Source: Pelagimonas sp050633425 (GTDB taxonomy: Bacteria > Pseudomonadota > Alphaproteobacteria > Rhodobacterales > Rhodobacteraceae). From it: a DNA stretch of 64,000 nt. The stretch is taken from contig NZ_JBOEGM010000013.1 in NCBI RefSeq assembly GCF_050633425.1, positions 62,001-126,000 on the forward strand. The letters run 5' to 3'. Of this stretch, positions 50,435 to 58,912 are shown in pieces; positions within the stretch are counted from its first letter, which is position 1; every line of letters begins with the position of its first letter. A program made the translations under genes and the position numbers. The notes below the pieces were generated by a model. It made no database searches. It had not been told where the DNA came from and worked only from the letters and a program-made list of their open reading frames with translations.

Positions 50435-51460
50435 TCAGGCCGGGACCGGGTCTTTACACATATCGCGGGCCGCTGTTACGATCTTGTCCGCGTTTGGCAG
50501 GCAATGTTGCTCCATCACACGGGCAAAGGGTATCGGCACATCGGGATAGGCGATGCGTTTGGGCGGCACCTTCAGATCGGCCATGTTGCTCTCGGTCACA
50601 GTGGCGATGATCTCGCCCGAGACGCCGTAGCTGTGATAATCTTCATCCACGACGATCAAGCGCCCGGTCTTGGCCACGCTGGCACGAACCGTGTCACGGT
50701 CCAAAGGCACCAGAGAGCGCAAATCGACCACTTCGGCGCTGATGTCTTGTTCCGCAAGCGTTTCGGCGGCTTTCAACCCGTGATGCACGCCTTGGGCAAT
50801 CGACACGATGGTCACGTCGCGCCCTTCGCGGGCAATGGCGGCTTTGCCGATTTCCACTTCGTAGCTTTCTTCGGGGACGTGGGTGATGGCACCCGCTTCC
50901 GTTCCAAGCCACCCCATGCCTTGTAACCCCTTGTGATACATGTAGATTACCGGGTTTGGGTCGCGCAGCGCCGCTGTCATCAGACCTTTGGCGTCATAAG
51001 CGTTGGAGGGGCTAACCACCTTCATGCCCGGCAAATGCGCAAAGCTGCCATAGAGACATTGCGAATGCTGTCCCGCGTCGGAATAGCCACCCCCGGTCGA
51101 TGTCATCAGCACCATCGGCACGTTGAACTTGCCGCCCGAGAAATAAGTATTCTTGGCCATCAGGTTGTAAATCGCGTCAAAGCACACGCCGAAAAAGTCG
51201 ACGAACATCAGCTCGACCACGGGTTTCATACCGTCTTGCGCCGCGCCAACGGCCGCGCCGATAAAGCCGGTTTCAGAAATCGGCGTGTCGCGTACGCGCT
51301 CCTTGCCGAACTCTTCGAGCAAGCCGCGCGTATTGCCAAACACGCCGCCGAGTTCACCAATGTCTTCGCCCATGACAAAAACACCGTCATCAATGCGCAT
51401 CTCCTGTGCAGTGGCCTCGGCCATCGCCCGCGCAATCGTCAGTTTACGTTCGTTTTCCAT
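50435..51460 (-). CDS. Thiamine-diphosphate-dependent dehydrogenase E1 beta subunit
   Basis: The 341 residues match the E1 beta subunit of acetoin, pyruvate or branched-chain dehydrogenases: GVFVMGEDIGELGGVFGNTRGL, SETGFIGAAVGAA, and a C-terminal transketolase-like domain with VVDEDYHSYGVSGEII. Partnership with the E1-alpha gene 20 bp upstream is certain. Acetoin-dehydrogenase type is favoured by the AcoR-like regulator, but the substrate cannot be proved. Confidence 0.94.
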   Translation of the reverse strand: MENERKLTIARAMAEATAQEMRIDDGVFVMGEDIGELGGVFGNTRGLLEEFGKERVRDTPISETGFIGAAVGAAQDGMKPVVELMFVDFFGVCFDAIYNLMAKNTYFSGGKFNVPMVLMTSTGGGYSDAGQHSQCLYGSFAHLPGMKVVSPSNAYDAKGLMTAALRDPNPVIYMYHKGLQGMGWLGTEAGAITHVPEESYEVEIGKAAIAREGRDVTIVSIAQGVHHGLKAAETLAEQDISAEVVDLRSLVPLDRDTVRASVAKTGRLIVVDEDYHSYGVSGEIIATVTESNMADLKVPPKRIAYPDVPIPFARVMEQHCLPNADKIVTAARDMCKDPVPA

Positions 51461-51480
51461 TGTCTTTCCTCCCTCTGCGC

Positions 51481-52467
51481 TTAGGCGAACACGGCTGTCA
51501 GCGCGTCTTCCGGTTTCGGATCGGCACTTTCGCGGGCAAAACGGATCGCTTCGTCCACAGCAGCCTGTGCTTTGGCTTCCATTTCATCCAATTCGGCGTC
51601 GGTGAAATTGCCGTCAGCCAGTAGTCTGGCGCGCATTGTCGGGATCGGGTCCTTCTCAAATAGCCCGTCCTTTTCACCGTCAGGACGGTAGCCTTCTGCA
51701 TCCCCCATGAAGTGGCCGGCCAATCGATAGGTTTCGATCTCGATCAGCGTCGGACCTTCGCCGCGGCGCGCCCGCTCAATCGCTTCACCCGCGACTTCGT
51801 AAATCTTCAGAGGATCGTTATCTGGTACGAAATGGCCAGGAATTCCGTAGGCTGCCGCACGATCTGAATTGCGTTGGATTGCGGTCGAGGCCTCTTTCGA
51901 CACGGAAATGCCCCAGGCATTGTCTTCAACCACCACCACCATCGGCAGCTTCCAGACCGCAGCCAGGTTCATCGCCTCATGAAAAGCCCCCTGGTTGGCG
52001 GCACCTTCACCGATGAAAGACACGGCGACACCCGTTTTACCCTGAATCTGACGCGACAGTGCCGCGCCTGCCGCGGGGCCCATACCCTGCGCGATAATGC
52101 CGGAACAGGCAAAGTTCACATCCGCATCGAAGATATGCATGTGACCACCGCGCCCGCCGGACAGGCCGGTCGCCTTGCCGAAAATCTCAGCGGCCATTTT
52201 TTTCAGATCCACGCCCTTCGCAATCGCCTGATGGTGAGGACGGTGTGTCGCAGTAACGATATCCTCCGCTTCGAGATGGGCGCAAACGCCGACTGCAACG
52301 GGTTCCTGCCCGTCCGACAGATGCATCTCGCCGGGAATGGGCCCGTCCGCCATGTTGAACACGGGCGTCTTCCCTTCCATGTAGATTTTCTCGATGGCAT
52401 TTTCGAAGCGACGGCTTGTGACCATCTTTTCGTACATCCACGCCAATGTTTGTTTGTCTGGCTGCAT
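51481..52467 (-). CDS. Thiamine-diphosphate-dependent dehydrogenase E1 alpha subunit
   Basis: The 328-residue protein is an E1 alpha subunit: RPHHQAIAKGVDLKKMAAEI, GGRGGHMHIFD, and a TPP-binding motif FIGEGAANQGAFHEAMNLA followed by VVEDNAWGIS. The usual GDG of the TPP motif is GEG. The ATG at 52467 follows a strong AAGGAGGAGAG site; the open frame further upstream runs over the promoter. It is first in an operon of E1-alpha, E1-beta, lipoyl, E2, ligase, small subunit and GMC genes, with the TGTCTCA palindrome 92 bp upstream. Confidence 0.94.
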   Translation of the reverse strand: MQPDKQTLAWMYEKMVTSRRFENAIEKIYMEGKTPVFNMADGPIPGEMHLSDGQEPVAVGVCAHLEAEDIVTATHRPHHQAIAKGVDLKKMAAEIFGKATGLSGGRGGHMHIFDADVNFACSGIIAQGMGPAAGAALSRQIQGKTGVAVSFIGEGAANQGAFHEAMNLAAVWKLPMVVVVEDNAWGISVSKEASTAIQRNSDRAAAYGIPGHFVPDNDPLKIYEVAGEAIERARRGEGPTLIEIETYRLAGHFMGDAEGYRPDGEKDGLFEKDPIPTMRARLLADGNFTDAELDEMEAKAQAAVDEAIRFARESADPKPEDALTAVFA

Positions 52468-52558
52468 TGTTTCTCTCCTCCTTAACGAAGGAAAGGCTGA
52501 TGGACTCTTTGCAAGGAGAGTAGTGTTTTCCCAGGGCAGCGGGCCGAGTCGGAAAAAC

Positions 52559-52584
52559 TGTCTCATCTCGTCTAAGTTGAGACA
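52559..52584. promoter_or_regulatory. TGTCTCA-N12-TGAGACA inverted repeat upstream of the E1 operon
   Basis: TGTCTCA (52559-52565) and TGAGACA (52578-52584) have a 12-nt spacer, identical in half-sites and spacing to the element at 44113-44138. It is the likely binding site of the AcoR-like regulator. No -24/-12 sigma-54 promoter was found nearby. Confidence 0.75.
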
Positions 52585-52783
52585 CTCAATTAGACAGATT
52601 TGCGCCACTCGACATAGAGGCCGAGCGTGTTCGTCGCTGCAACAGCACGACTGCTCCGTGAGTCGAAACCATCCCACATTCAGCGAAATGCGCACAACCA
52701 TAGTTTGTGTTCCCGCGCCTACAATCGTGCCTGCTTCGGAACGCACTATGCTCATCGATGCACTGCGCAGCATCCGAAATTTT

Positions 52784-52797
52784 GGGCTCACTGCCGA
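52784..52797 (+). repeat. Possible end fragment of the dispersed repeat
   Basis: GGGCTCACTGCCGA is identical to the first 14 nt of copy B at 39834. The similarity does not clearly continue. It lies about 80 bp from the rplY terminator. Confidence 0.3.
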
Positions 52798-52877
52798 TTT
52801 CGCTAATTTTCGATACTGGCGAGTAAATCTTCAAGCTCACATCTGTTTTCCGAGAGTGTGACCTCTGGGAAAAACAA

Positions 52878-52907
52878 AAAAGCCCCGCTCGAATGAGCGG
52901 GGCTTTT
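52878..52907 (-). terminator. Rho-independent terminator of rplY
   Basis: AAAAGCCCCGCTC pairs with GAGCGGGGCTTTT over 13 bp with loop GAAT. It lies 20 bp past the rplY stop on the minus strand and is followed by a T-rich stretch. Confidence 0.9.
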
Positions 52908-52927
52908 GGCGCAACAAGTGTTGCGGC

Positions 52928-53560
52928 TTATTCTTCGGCGGCTGCCGCTTCTTCTGCTTCACCTTCGTCGTCGCTATCGGACGATTTCAGACCAGATGGG
53001 GCTGACAGGTTGGCGATGACGAAGTCGCGGTCGATGGTTGCTTTTGCGCCTTCGGGCAGTGTCACATCAGAAATGTGGATCACATCACCGATTTCGCGGC
53101 CGGTCAGGTCAACAACCAGTTTCTCAGGGATGTCACCCGCGGTTACAACCAGCTCAACTTCGGGGCGAACCAGTGTCAGAACGCCGCCTTTTTTGATGCC
53201 AGGTGCTGTTTCTTCGTTGATGACTTCAACTGGAATGAACAGAGCCACTTTGGATGTGCGGCGCAGGCGCATGAAATCAACGTGCGTTGGCAAGTCTTTG
53301 ACAACATCGCGCTGAACGTCGCGGCAGATGACGCGGACGTCTTCTTGGCCTTCAACTTGCAGGTTCCAAAGTGTGGACTTGAAGCGACCGGCTTTCAGGT
53401 TTTTCAGCAAAACGTTGAATGGGACGTTGATCGGAAGTGGCTCCGCGTCACCACCAAAAACGATGCCCGGAACCTGGCCGTCACGACGTGCCTGACGAGC
53501 GGCGCCCTTGCCTGTCCCCGTGCGTTCCGTAGCTGTGAGATTAGGAATCTCTTTAGCCAT
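52928..53560 (-). CDS. rplY: Ribosomal protein bL25 (Ctc-type, long form)
   Basis: bL25 binds 5S rRNA in the large subunit. The 210 residues have the N-terminal 5S-binding domain (LTATERTGTGKGAARQARRDGQVPGIVFGG), the TL5/Ctc C-terminal domain (IPVEVINEETAPGIKKGGVL) and an acidic tail (EGEAEEAAAAEE). The ATG at 53560 follows GGAGAATACAA; the frame upstream to 53674 is not coding. pth, its usual neighbour, is about 25.5 kb away on the same strand. Confidence 0.96.
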   Translation of the reverse strand: MAKEIPNLTATERTGTGKGAARQARRDGQVPGIVFGGDAEPLPINVPFNVLLKNLKAGRFKSTLWNLQVEGQEDVRVICRDVQRDVVKDLPTHVDFMRLRRTSKVALFIPVEVINEETAPGIKKGGVLTLVRPEVELVVTAGDIPEKLVVDLTGREIGDVIHISDVTLPEGAKATIDRDFVIANLSAPSGLKSSDSDDEGEAEEAAAAEE

Positions 53561-53766
53561 TTGTATTCTCCATAAGATAGGGCAGGGTGCCTCCAAGGCT
53601 GTCACCCCGCGTTGAAGCTGTGCGCGTAGACTGGATTGGGTGGGATTGCAAGATGTTTCCTTGCCAGAAAGCATCTTGCTACTTGGTTTGGCGGTGGGGC
53701 TTAATCGCAGTTCGCAAAAATCTTTTCCGAAAGAGTTTGCGTTTAAAATTATTAGGTGTGCTCTGA

Positions 53767-54378
53767 ATGGTCTCGATTTGGAAAAAGATGGGTTATCTTG
53801 CCCTCACAATACTGGCGCTGAGTCTGGCGCAGCCCGCATCATCGCAGCAAAAGAAAAGCTTAGCGTCCGTGTTGGAAGCGTGTTGGGCTGTTGTGTCCGA
53901 GCAGGATCCAGACGTCTTCGCCTGGCTTGATCTGGAGTTCCAGAAAGAGGACGTTCTTGAAGACGGGGCCGTCAATACAATTTGGACAGGAACACAGCTC
54001 ACCGAATATGGAGAAATCGAGTTGAAAGCCTTGGTTCGAGAGGGGGTATTGTTTGACTGCTCTATGCTGACATACCCTGAGCCGGATGGGAAAAATTTGA
54101 TCGGTTTTGAGGAAGCGAAGGGTGTTTTGGAAAACTGGTTTGCTCAGAAATTAGACCAAGACGGCTTTTTGGGTGGGGACAACCGGCGTGGCTTCTTTGA
54201 ACTTAAGCGCTGCGCCAGAGGGAAACCAGCGGTGAGCGCCTTTGTCGTCAGCATGATCCCCGAAGATCCAGATATTATACTGCCCAAAGACACGCCGATT
54301 CCCGGCAACATTAGGTTTGCGGTGTTCCTTTTCAATCCGCTCAACCTAACAGGTTGCGCGGAACGAGGGGCTTTGTAA
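53767..54378 (+). CDS. Secreted hypothetical protein
   Basis: The 203-residue protein has a signal peptide (KKMGYLALTILALSLAQPASSQ) and a mature part with four or five Cys (ACWAV, DCSML, RCARG, TGCAERG), suggesting disulfides. No domain is recognised. The start is ATG 53767. It lies alone between rplY and an MFS gene. Confidence 0.65.
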   Translation: MVSIWKKMGYLALTILALSLAQPASSQQKKSLASVLEACWAVVSEQDPDVFAWLDLEFQKEDVLEDGAVNTIWTGTQLTEYGEIELKALVREGVLFDCSMLTYPEPDGKNLIGFEEAKGVLENWFAQKLDQDGFLGGDNRRGFFELKRCARGKPAVSAFVVSMIPEDPDIILPKDTPIPGNIRFAVFLFNPLNLTGCAERGAL

Positions 54379-54481
54379 CCTTCTAAATCGGCTCTTTGCG
54401 GGGAATGCTCAAAGCGCTTTGACACAGAGCGTTGCAAATCGTGTTTGGACGCTAACGAATAGCCGTGTCACCACTCGCCCC

Positions 54482-55624
54482 ATGCTACGTGATATTTATA
54501 TTTCTCGCGGACCTCTGGCCGCTTTTGCCGCCGAAGGTCTGTTCTGGGGTAGCTTCGCCTCTTTGGTACCGGTCATTAAATCTCAGGTTGGGCTGAGCGA
54601 TGGTGAATTTGGCGTTGTCATGCTTATTGCCGCCCTTGGGGCCGTTTGCGCGATGTGGCTCGCGCCTAAGGCGGAACAGAAGCTTGGCCGTTGGACATTG
54701 CCGGTGCTGGCAGCCTTTATGGCCACTGCATTCCTGTTTCCGGGTCATGCCAACACCGGAGCGTTTCTGGCGATTGCGATGATGGCGGCAACCATTGGAT
54801 CCGGTTCGCTGGATGTGGCCATGAACGCGCGTATTTCTGTGCTGGAAGGGACCTCAGGGCGCCCGTTGATGAACCTTGCCCATGGCATTTTCTCGGTCTC
54901 ATATGCGATGTCCGCTTTGGCCGGCGGGTTCGGACGCGAAGCGGGCTGGTCGCCTGCCATGATTTTCACAGCCCTCGTCGGAGTTTGTTTGCTCCTGATC
55001 GTCCAAATGATCGCGGCCCCGGTGCCCGATCCAGAGCAAAGCGAAGAAGATCTCGCACCGCGTCGTCTGTCTTGGGTCTTACTCGTCCCTGCGGGGTTGA
55101 TTGTTTTGCTTGCCTTTATGTCTGAGCAGGCCACCGAAGGCTGGTCGGCTTTGCATCTTGAACGCGGATTGGGAGCAGGGGCGGCAGAAGGCGCACTTGG
55201 CCCGGCAATATTAGGGATCACCATGGCGATTGGACGCTTGTCCGGGCAAGTGATCGTGCATTACTGGTCTGAGGCCGTGGTGATCCGTGCCGCGACTGTT
55301 TTGGCGGCGATCGGATCAGTCGTGGCCGCCTGGGCTCCTAATTTGGCGGTGGCCTATTTAGGCTTTGGCCTGCTTGGCATGGGGGTGTCGGTGGTCGCAC
55401 CAATGGCGTTTGCCTGGGTCGGACGGATGGTCTCGTCAGAAAAGAAAGCCTTGGCAATTTCGCGCATTGCTGTGTTGGGGTACGCAGGCTTCTTTATTGG
55501 GCCTCCTATGATGGGCTTCTTGGCTGAAAATTTTGGGTTGCCCGTGTCGTTTACCGCGATTTCCATCCTGCTATTGCTGGTCCCTTTGGTGCTTGTCCCA
55601 ATGGTGTCTCGGTATCGTCCCTAA
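54482..55624 (+). CDS. MFS transporter
   Basis: The 380-residue protein has about 12 membrane segments in two halves, with an MFS-type cytosolic loop after TM2 (LAPKAEQKLGRWTLP) and the central charged loop APVPDPEQSEEDLAPRRL. It fits the YbjJ-like/fucose permease-related MFS group by eye. The substrate is unknown. ATG 54482 is preferred over the TTG at 54419, whose codons look non-coding. Convergent with the lactate-dehydrogenase-type gene. Confidence 0.9.
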   Translation: MLRDIYISRGPLAAFAAEGLFWGSFASLVPVIKSQVGLSDGEFGVVMLIAALGAVCAMWLAPKAEQKLGRWTLPVLAAFMATAFLFPGHANTGAFLAIAMMAATIGSGSLDVAMNARISVLEGTSGRPLMNLAHGIFSVSYAMSALAGGFGREAGWSPAMIFTALVGVCLLLIVQMIAAPVPDPEQSEEDLAPRRLSWVLLVPAGLIVLLAFMSEQATEGWSALHLERGLGAGAAEGALGPAILGITMAIGRLSGQVIVHYWSEAVVIRAATVLAAIGSVVAAWAPNLAVAYLGFGLLGMGVSVVAPMAFAWVGRMVSSEKKALAISRIAVLGYAGFFIGPPMMGFLAENFGLPVSFTAISILLLLVPLVLVPMVSRYRP

Positions 55625-55663
55625 GGGCCTGAGCTTAATCGCCATACGCTATCGCAAATGTAA

Positions 55664-55687
55664 AAGGCCGGGGTGTTACCCGGCCTT
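55664..55687. terminator. Terminator between convergent MFS and lldD-type genes
   Basis: AAGGCCGGG (55664-55672) pairs with CCCGGCCTT (55679-55687), loop of 6 nt. It is followed by CTCTTTATTT on the plus strand and preceded by TTTAC-like T-rich sequence on the minus strand. Confidence 0.75.
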
Positions 55688-55691
55688 CTCT

Positions 55692-56855
55692 TTATTTCCA
55701 GTTGTCTGAAAAGTCCTTGGGGATCATGAGGATATCTTTCCCGACGTTTTTGATGTCGGTGTGACCGGTCAGCGCCATGGACACGTCCAGTTCCTTGTGG
55801 ATAACCTCCAACGCCTTCGTTACGCCCGCCTGTCCCATGGCACCAAGCCCATACACATAGGCCCGACCAATCCAGCACCCCTTGGCCCCCATCGCGACGG
55901 CCTTAAGCACGTCCTGACCAGAGCGCACACCACTATCAAGATGCACTTCGATTCTGTCGCCAACCGCATCCATAATCTGTTCAAGGGCTCTGATCGAACT
56001 CAACGCGCCATCGAGCTGGCGACCGCCATGGTTGGATACAATAATCGCATCCGCCCCAACGTTGCAGGCTTCCAGAGCGTCGCGCGGATCAATGATGCCT
56101 TTGATGATCAACGGGCCATCCCACATTTTGCGAAACTCGCGAATACGGTCCCAGTTCAGCGATTGATCAAAGGCTTCAGCCGTCCAGGACGACAGCGAAG
56201 AGGCGTCTTCTACGCCAGTGGCATGCCCAACAATATTGCCAAAGAACCGCCTTTTGGTTTGCAACATTCCAAGGCCCCATTGGACTTTGGTCATCATGTT
56301 GGCCACGGATTTTGGGGTCAATTTTGGCGGGGCCGAGAGACCGTTTTTCAAATCCTTGTGCCGCTGGCCTAACATCTGCAAGTCTACAGTGATCACCGCT
56401 GCTGAACATTTGGCAGCCTTGGCACGATCGAACAGACGCTGCATAAAATCATCGTCTTTCAGTGTATATACCTGCATCCAAAACGGCTTGTCGGTGTTGT
56501 CAGCCACATCTTCGATGGAACAAATTGACATTGTCGACAAGCAATAGGGAACGCCGAAATCGCCTGCGGCCTTGGCGGCTTTGATTTCTCCGTCAAAATG
56601 CTGCATTCCTGTCAGGCCGACTGGGGCCAGAGCCACCGGCATCGACACATCTTGGTCAATCATTTTGGTTTGGGTCGTGCGGCCGGCCATGTCGACAGCA
56701 ACACGTTGGCGCAGATAGAGTTTGTCAAAATCCGAGCTGTTTTCGCGAAAGGTTTGCTCAGTCCAACTCCCGGACTCGCAATAGTCATAAAACATCTTGG
56801 GGACACGGCGTCGATAGATGCGTTTGAGGTCTTCGATTTCGGTAATGACAGGCAT
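55692..56855 (-). CDS. lldD: FMN-dependent L-lactate dehydrogenase / alpha-hydroxy-acid oxidase
   Basis: The 387-residue protein oxidises L-lactate or another 2-hydroxy acid with FMN. It shows MPVALAPVGLTGMQHFDGE, TVDLQMLGQRHKDLKNG, the active-site SNHGGRQLDGA and HLDSGVRSGQDVLKA motifs. The length fits LldD. The ATG at 56855 follows GAGAG; an upstream start at 56918 adds uncharacteristic residues. It is divergent from the H-NOX gene with 159 bp between. Other 2-hydroxy-acid substrates cannot be excluded. Confidence 0.92.
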   Translation of the reverse strand: MPVITEIEDLKRIYRRRVPKMFYDYCESGSWTEQTFRENSSDFDKLYLRQRVAVDMAGRTTQTKMIDQDVSMPVALAPVGLTGMQHFDGEIKAAKAAGDFGVPYCLSTMSICSIEDVADNTDKPFWMQVYTLKDDDFMQRLFDRAKAAKCSAAVITVDLQMLGQRHKDLKNGLSAPPKLTPKSVANMMTKVQWGLGMLQTKRRFFGNIVGHATGVEDASSLSSWTAEAFDQSLNWDRIREFRKMWDGPLIIKGIIDPRDALEACNVGADAIIVSNHGGRQLDGALSSIRALEQIMDAVGDRIEVHLDSGVRSGQDVLKAVAMGAKGCWIGRAYVYGLGAMGQAGVTKALEVIHKELDVSMALTGHTDIKNVGKDILMIPKDFSDNWK

Positions 56856-57014
56856 GGCGCTCTCACGAATTGGTCGAATTGGTAAGGAACGGTTACCAAT
56901 GCGGCGAAAAACTTGCAATAGAACAGTTCATGCCTGCGTCACCACGGCAGTTTTAAGGAGGCGTTCATTGCTTTGCGTTACCGATAGGACAAAGTGGCAA
57001 TTGGGAACTTCTTT

Positions 57015-57560
57015 ATGAAGGGCATGGTTTTTACAGAATTGTTAGAGATGGCCGAAAACGCCTTGGGCGAAGAGGCGATGGATCAAATTTTAGCGGCACT
57101 CAATCTTGAAAGTGACGCGGCCTATACAGCTGTCGGCAACTATCCATGTAAGGAACTAATGCAGATCGTTGGTGCGGTCAGCGATTATAGCGGTGCCTCG
57201 GTGGAGGAGTTACAGCGCCAATTTGGGGCTTGGATGCTGCGGCGATTTTCTCAAGGCTATCCGGACTTTTTCTCGTCCAAAAGCAACGTGTTAGATATGC
57301 TTGATTCGATTGAAAACGAAGTCCACGTTGAGGTTCGTAAGCTCTACCCAGATGCTGAGCTGCCACAATTTGAAACCCGTCGCCCAGATGAGAGAAGTTT
57401 GGAAATGACTTATAAGTCCAGTCGGCCACTTGTCTCGTTTTGCCGTGGTCTCATCGAGGAATGTGTCACCCATTTTGGCCATGCTGCGGATGTGATCGTC
57501 GATGACCAAAGCGAAAATAACGCAGGGCAAGCGGTGTTCTTGGTGCGAATGGCTGCATAA
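57015..57560 (+). CDS. H-NOX haem-based NO/O2 sensor protein
   Basis: The 181-residue protein is a stand-alone H-NOX domain: MKGMVFTELLEMAENALG, proximal haem-ligand His104 (NEVHVEVRKLYPDAELPQF) and the Y-x-S-x-R motif, Tyr133-Ser135-Arg137 (TYKSSRPL). All haem-contact residues are present, so it should bind NO, CO or O2. The ATG at 57015 gives the family start; GTG 56994 is 7 codons earlier. It is 2 bp before the hybrid kinase, its likely partner. Confidence 0.94.
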   Translation: MKGMVFTELLEMAENALGEEAMDQILAALNLESDAAYTAVGNYPCKELMQIVGAVSDYSGASVEELQRQFGAWMLRRFSQGYPDFFSSKSNVLDMLDSIENEVHVEVRKLYPDAELPQFETRRPDERSLEMTYKSSRPLVSFCRGLIEECVTHFGHAADVIVDDQSENNAGQAVFLVRMAA

Positions 57561-57562
57561 TC

Positions 57563-58912
57563 ATGACAATGGTTGATTCTCAGGCCTCGGACGACCGCGT
57601 TTCGCGCCAAAGGTACCTGAGAGAGCGAAAAGCACGAGAGCAGGCAGAAAAGCTCTTGGAAGACAAAAGCCGAGAGCTTTATGACGCTTACCAAGAGTTG
57701 AAGGCGCAGGCTCAGGGTTTGGAAACAACCGTTCGGTCCCGGACGTCCGATCTTGAAGATGCAAAGTCACGGGCAGAAGACGCAAATGACGCCAAAAGCG
57801 CGTTTCTAGCAATGATCAGCCATGAAATTCGGACGCCTTTGAATGGTATTCTTGGAATGTCGACTGCTCTGCAGGAAGCCGGATTGGATGACACAAGTGC
57901 GGATATGGTTGGTGTGATCCAGTCTTCTGCTGACGCGCTGTTGGATTTGCTGAATGACTTGTTGGACCTATCCAAAATCGAAGCTCGCCAGATGGAGCTT
58001 GAGGATGTCAGCTTCAATTTATCTAAAGTCATCCGAGAGGCGCATAAACTGTTTGGGTCAAAGGCTTCGCAGAAAGGCCTGCAATTTGACCTCGAATTTG
58101 GCGCTGGTATGCGCGGTCATGTCCGGGGCGATCCGACACGGGTCCGGCAAGTCCTATCCAACCTGTTGTCCAATGCAGTGAAGTTTACAGAAGCCGGGGG
58201 GATAAGCGTTGATACATCGGTTGAAGAGGACGTTTTGACCATGACCGTAACTGATACCGGGGTTGGTATTTCCGACGTTGGGCAAGATCAGTTGTTTCAG
58301 GCTTTTAAGCAGGCTGATACGTCGATCACGCGGAAGTTTGGCGGGACAGGATTAGGATTGGAGATTTCTCGTCAGATGTGCATCCTGATGGGGGGCGACT
58401 TGACCTATGCGCCGAACAAGACGCGTGGTTCCGTTTTTACTGCGACGATGCACGTCACCCCAAGTGAGAAGAGCGAAACCGGCCAAAGTACCACTGAAAT
58501 TGGAAGCGACGCGATCCTTGCCCGGCGCACTTGGCGTGTCTTGGCGGCAGAGGACAATAAAACAAACCGAAAAGTTTTGGAACTGCTTCTCAAACGGTAC
58601 AATTTCGACCTTCGGATCGTTGATGATGGCGCTCAGCTGGTCAAAGCCTTTCAGGCAGACCCAGCCGACATTATCCTAATGGATGTTAACATGCCTATCC
58701 TGTGTGGCCTCGAAGCGGCGGCCAGAATTCGCGTGTATGAGCGCGCCAAGCGCATGCAGCCCGTGCCGATAATTGCGCTCACAGCCAACGCTATGACACA
58801 TCAAGTTTCCGATTACTTAAGACGGGGAATGGACGCGCATGTGTCCAAGCCGATACGACGGGAAGAACTTGCTGATTGTATGGCGCGCTTGTTAGACAAT
58901 CACGCCGAGTGA
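57563..58912 (+). CDS. Hybrid histidine kinase partnered with H-NOX
   Basis: The 449-residue soluble protein has an N-terminal coiled coil (about 15-80), a HisKA domain with phospho-His87 (MISHEIRTPLNG), an HATPase with N-, G1- and G2-boxes (LSNLLSNAVKFTEAG, DTGVGI, GGTGLGLEI) and a C-terminal receiver with Asp374 (IILMDVNMPI). It lacks its own sensor domain, so the H-NOX protein from the gene 2 bp upstream is the probable input. Its phospho-relay target is not encoded here. Its 3' end overlaps the convergent trpA by 13 bp. Confidence 0.94.
   Translation: MTMVDSQASDDRVSRQRYLRERKAREQAEKLLEDKSRELYDAYQELKAQAQGLETTVRSRTSDLEDAKSRAEDANDAKSAFLAMISHEIRTPLNGILGMSTALQEAGLDDTSADMVGVIQSSADALLDLLNDLLDLSKIEARQMELEDVSFNLSKVIREAHKLFGSKASQKGLQFDLEFGAGMRGHVRGDPTRVRQVLSNLLSNAVKFTEAGGISVDTSVEEDVLTMTVTDTGVGISDVGQDQLFQAFKQADTSITRKFGGTGLGLEISRQMCILMGGDLTYAPNKTRGSVFTATMHVTPSEKSETGQSTTEIGSDAILARRTWRVLAAEDNKTNRKVLELLLKRYNFDLRIVDDGAQLVKAFQADPADIILMDVNMPILCGLEAAARIRVYERAKRMQPVPIIALTANAMTHQVSDYLRRGMDAHVSKPIRREELADCMARLLDNHAE

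Noticed and set aside
52468..52700. A sigma-54 (-24/-12) promoter before the E1 operon
   Set aside because: The GG and TTGCA elements present are spaced too far apart; the degenerate AcoR-like protein also argues against it.
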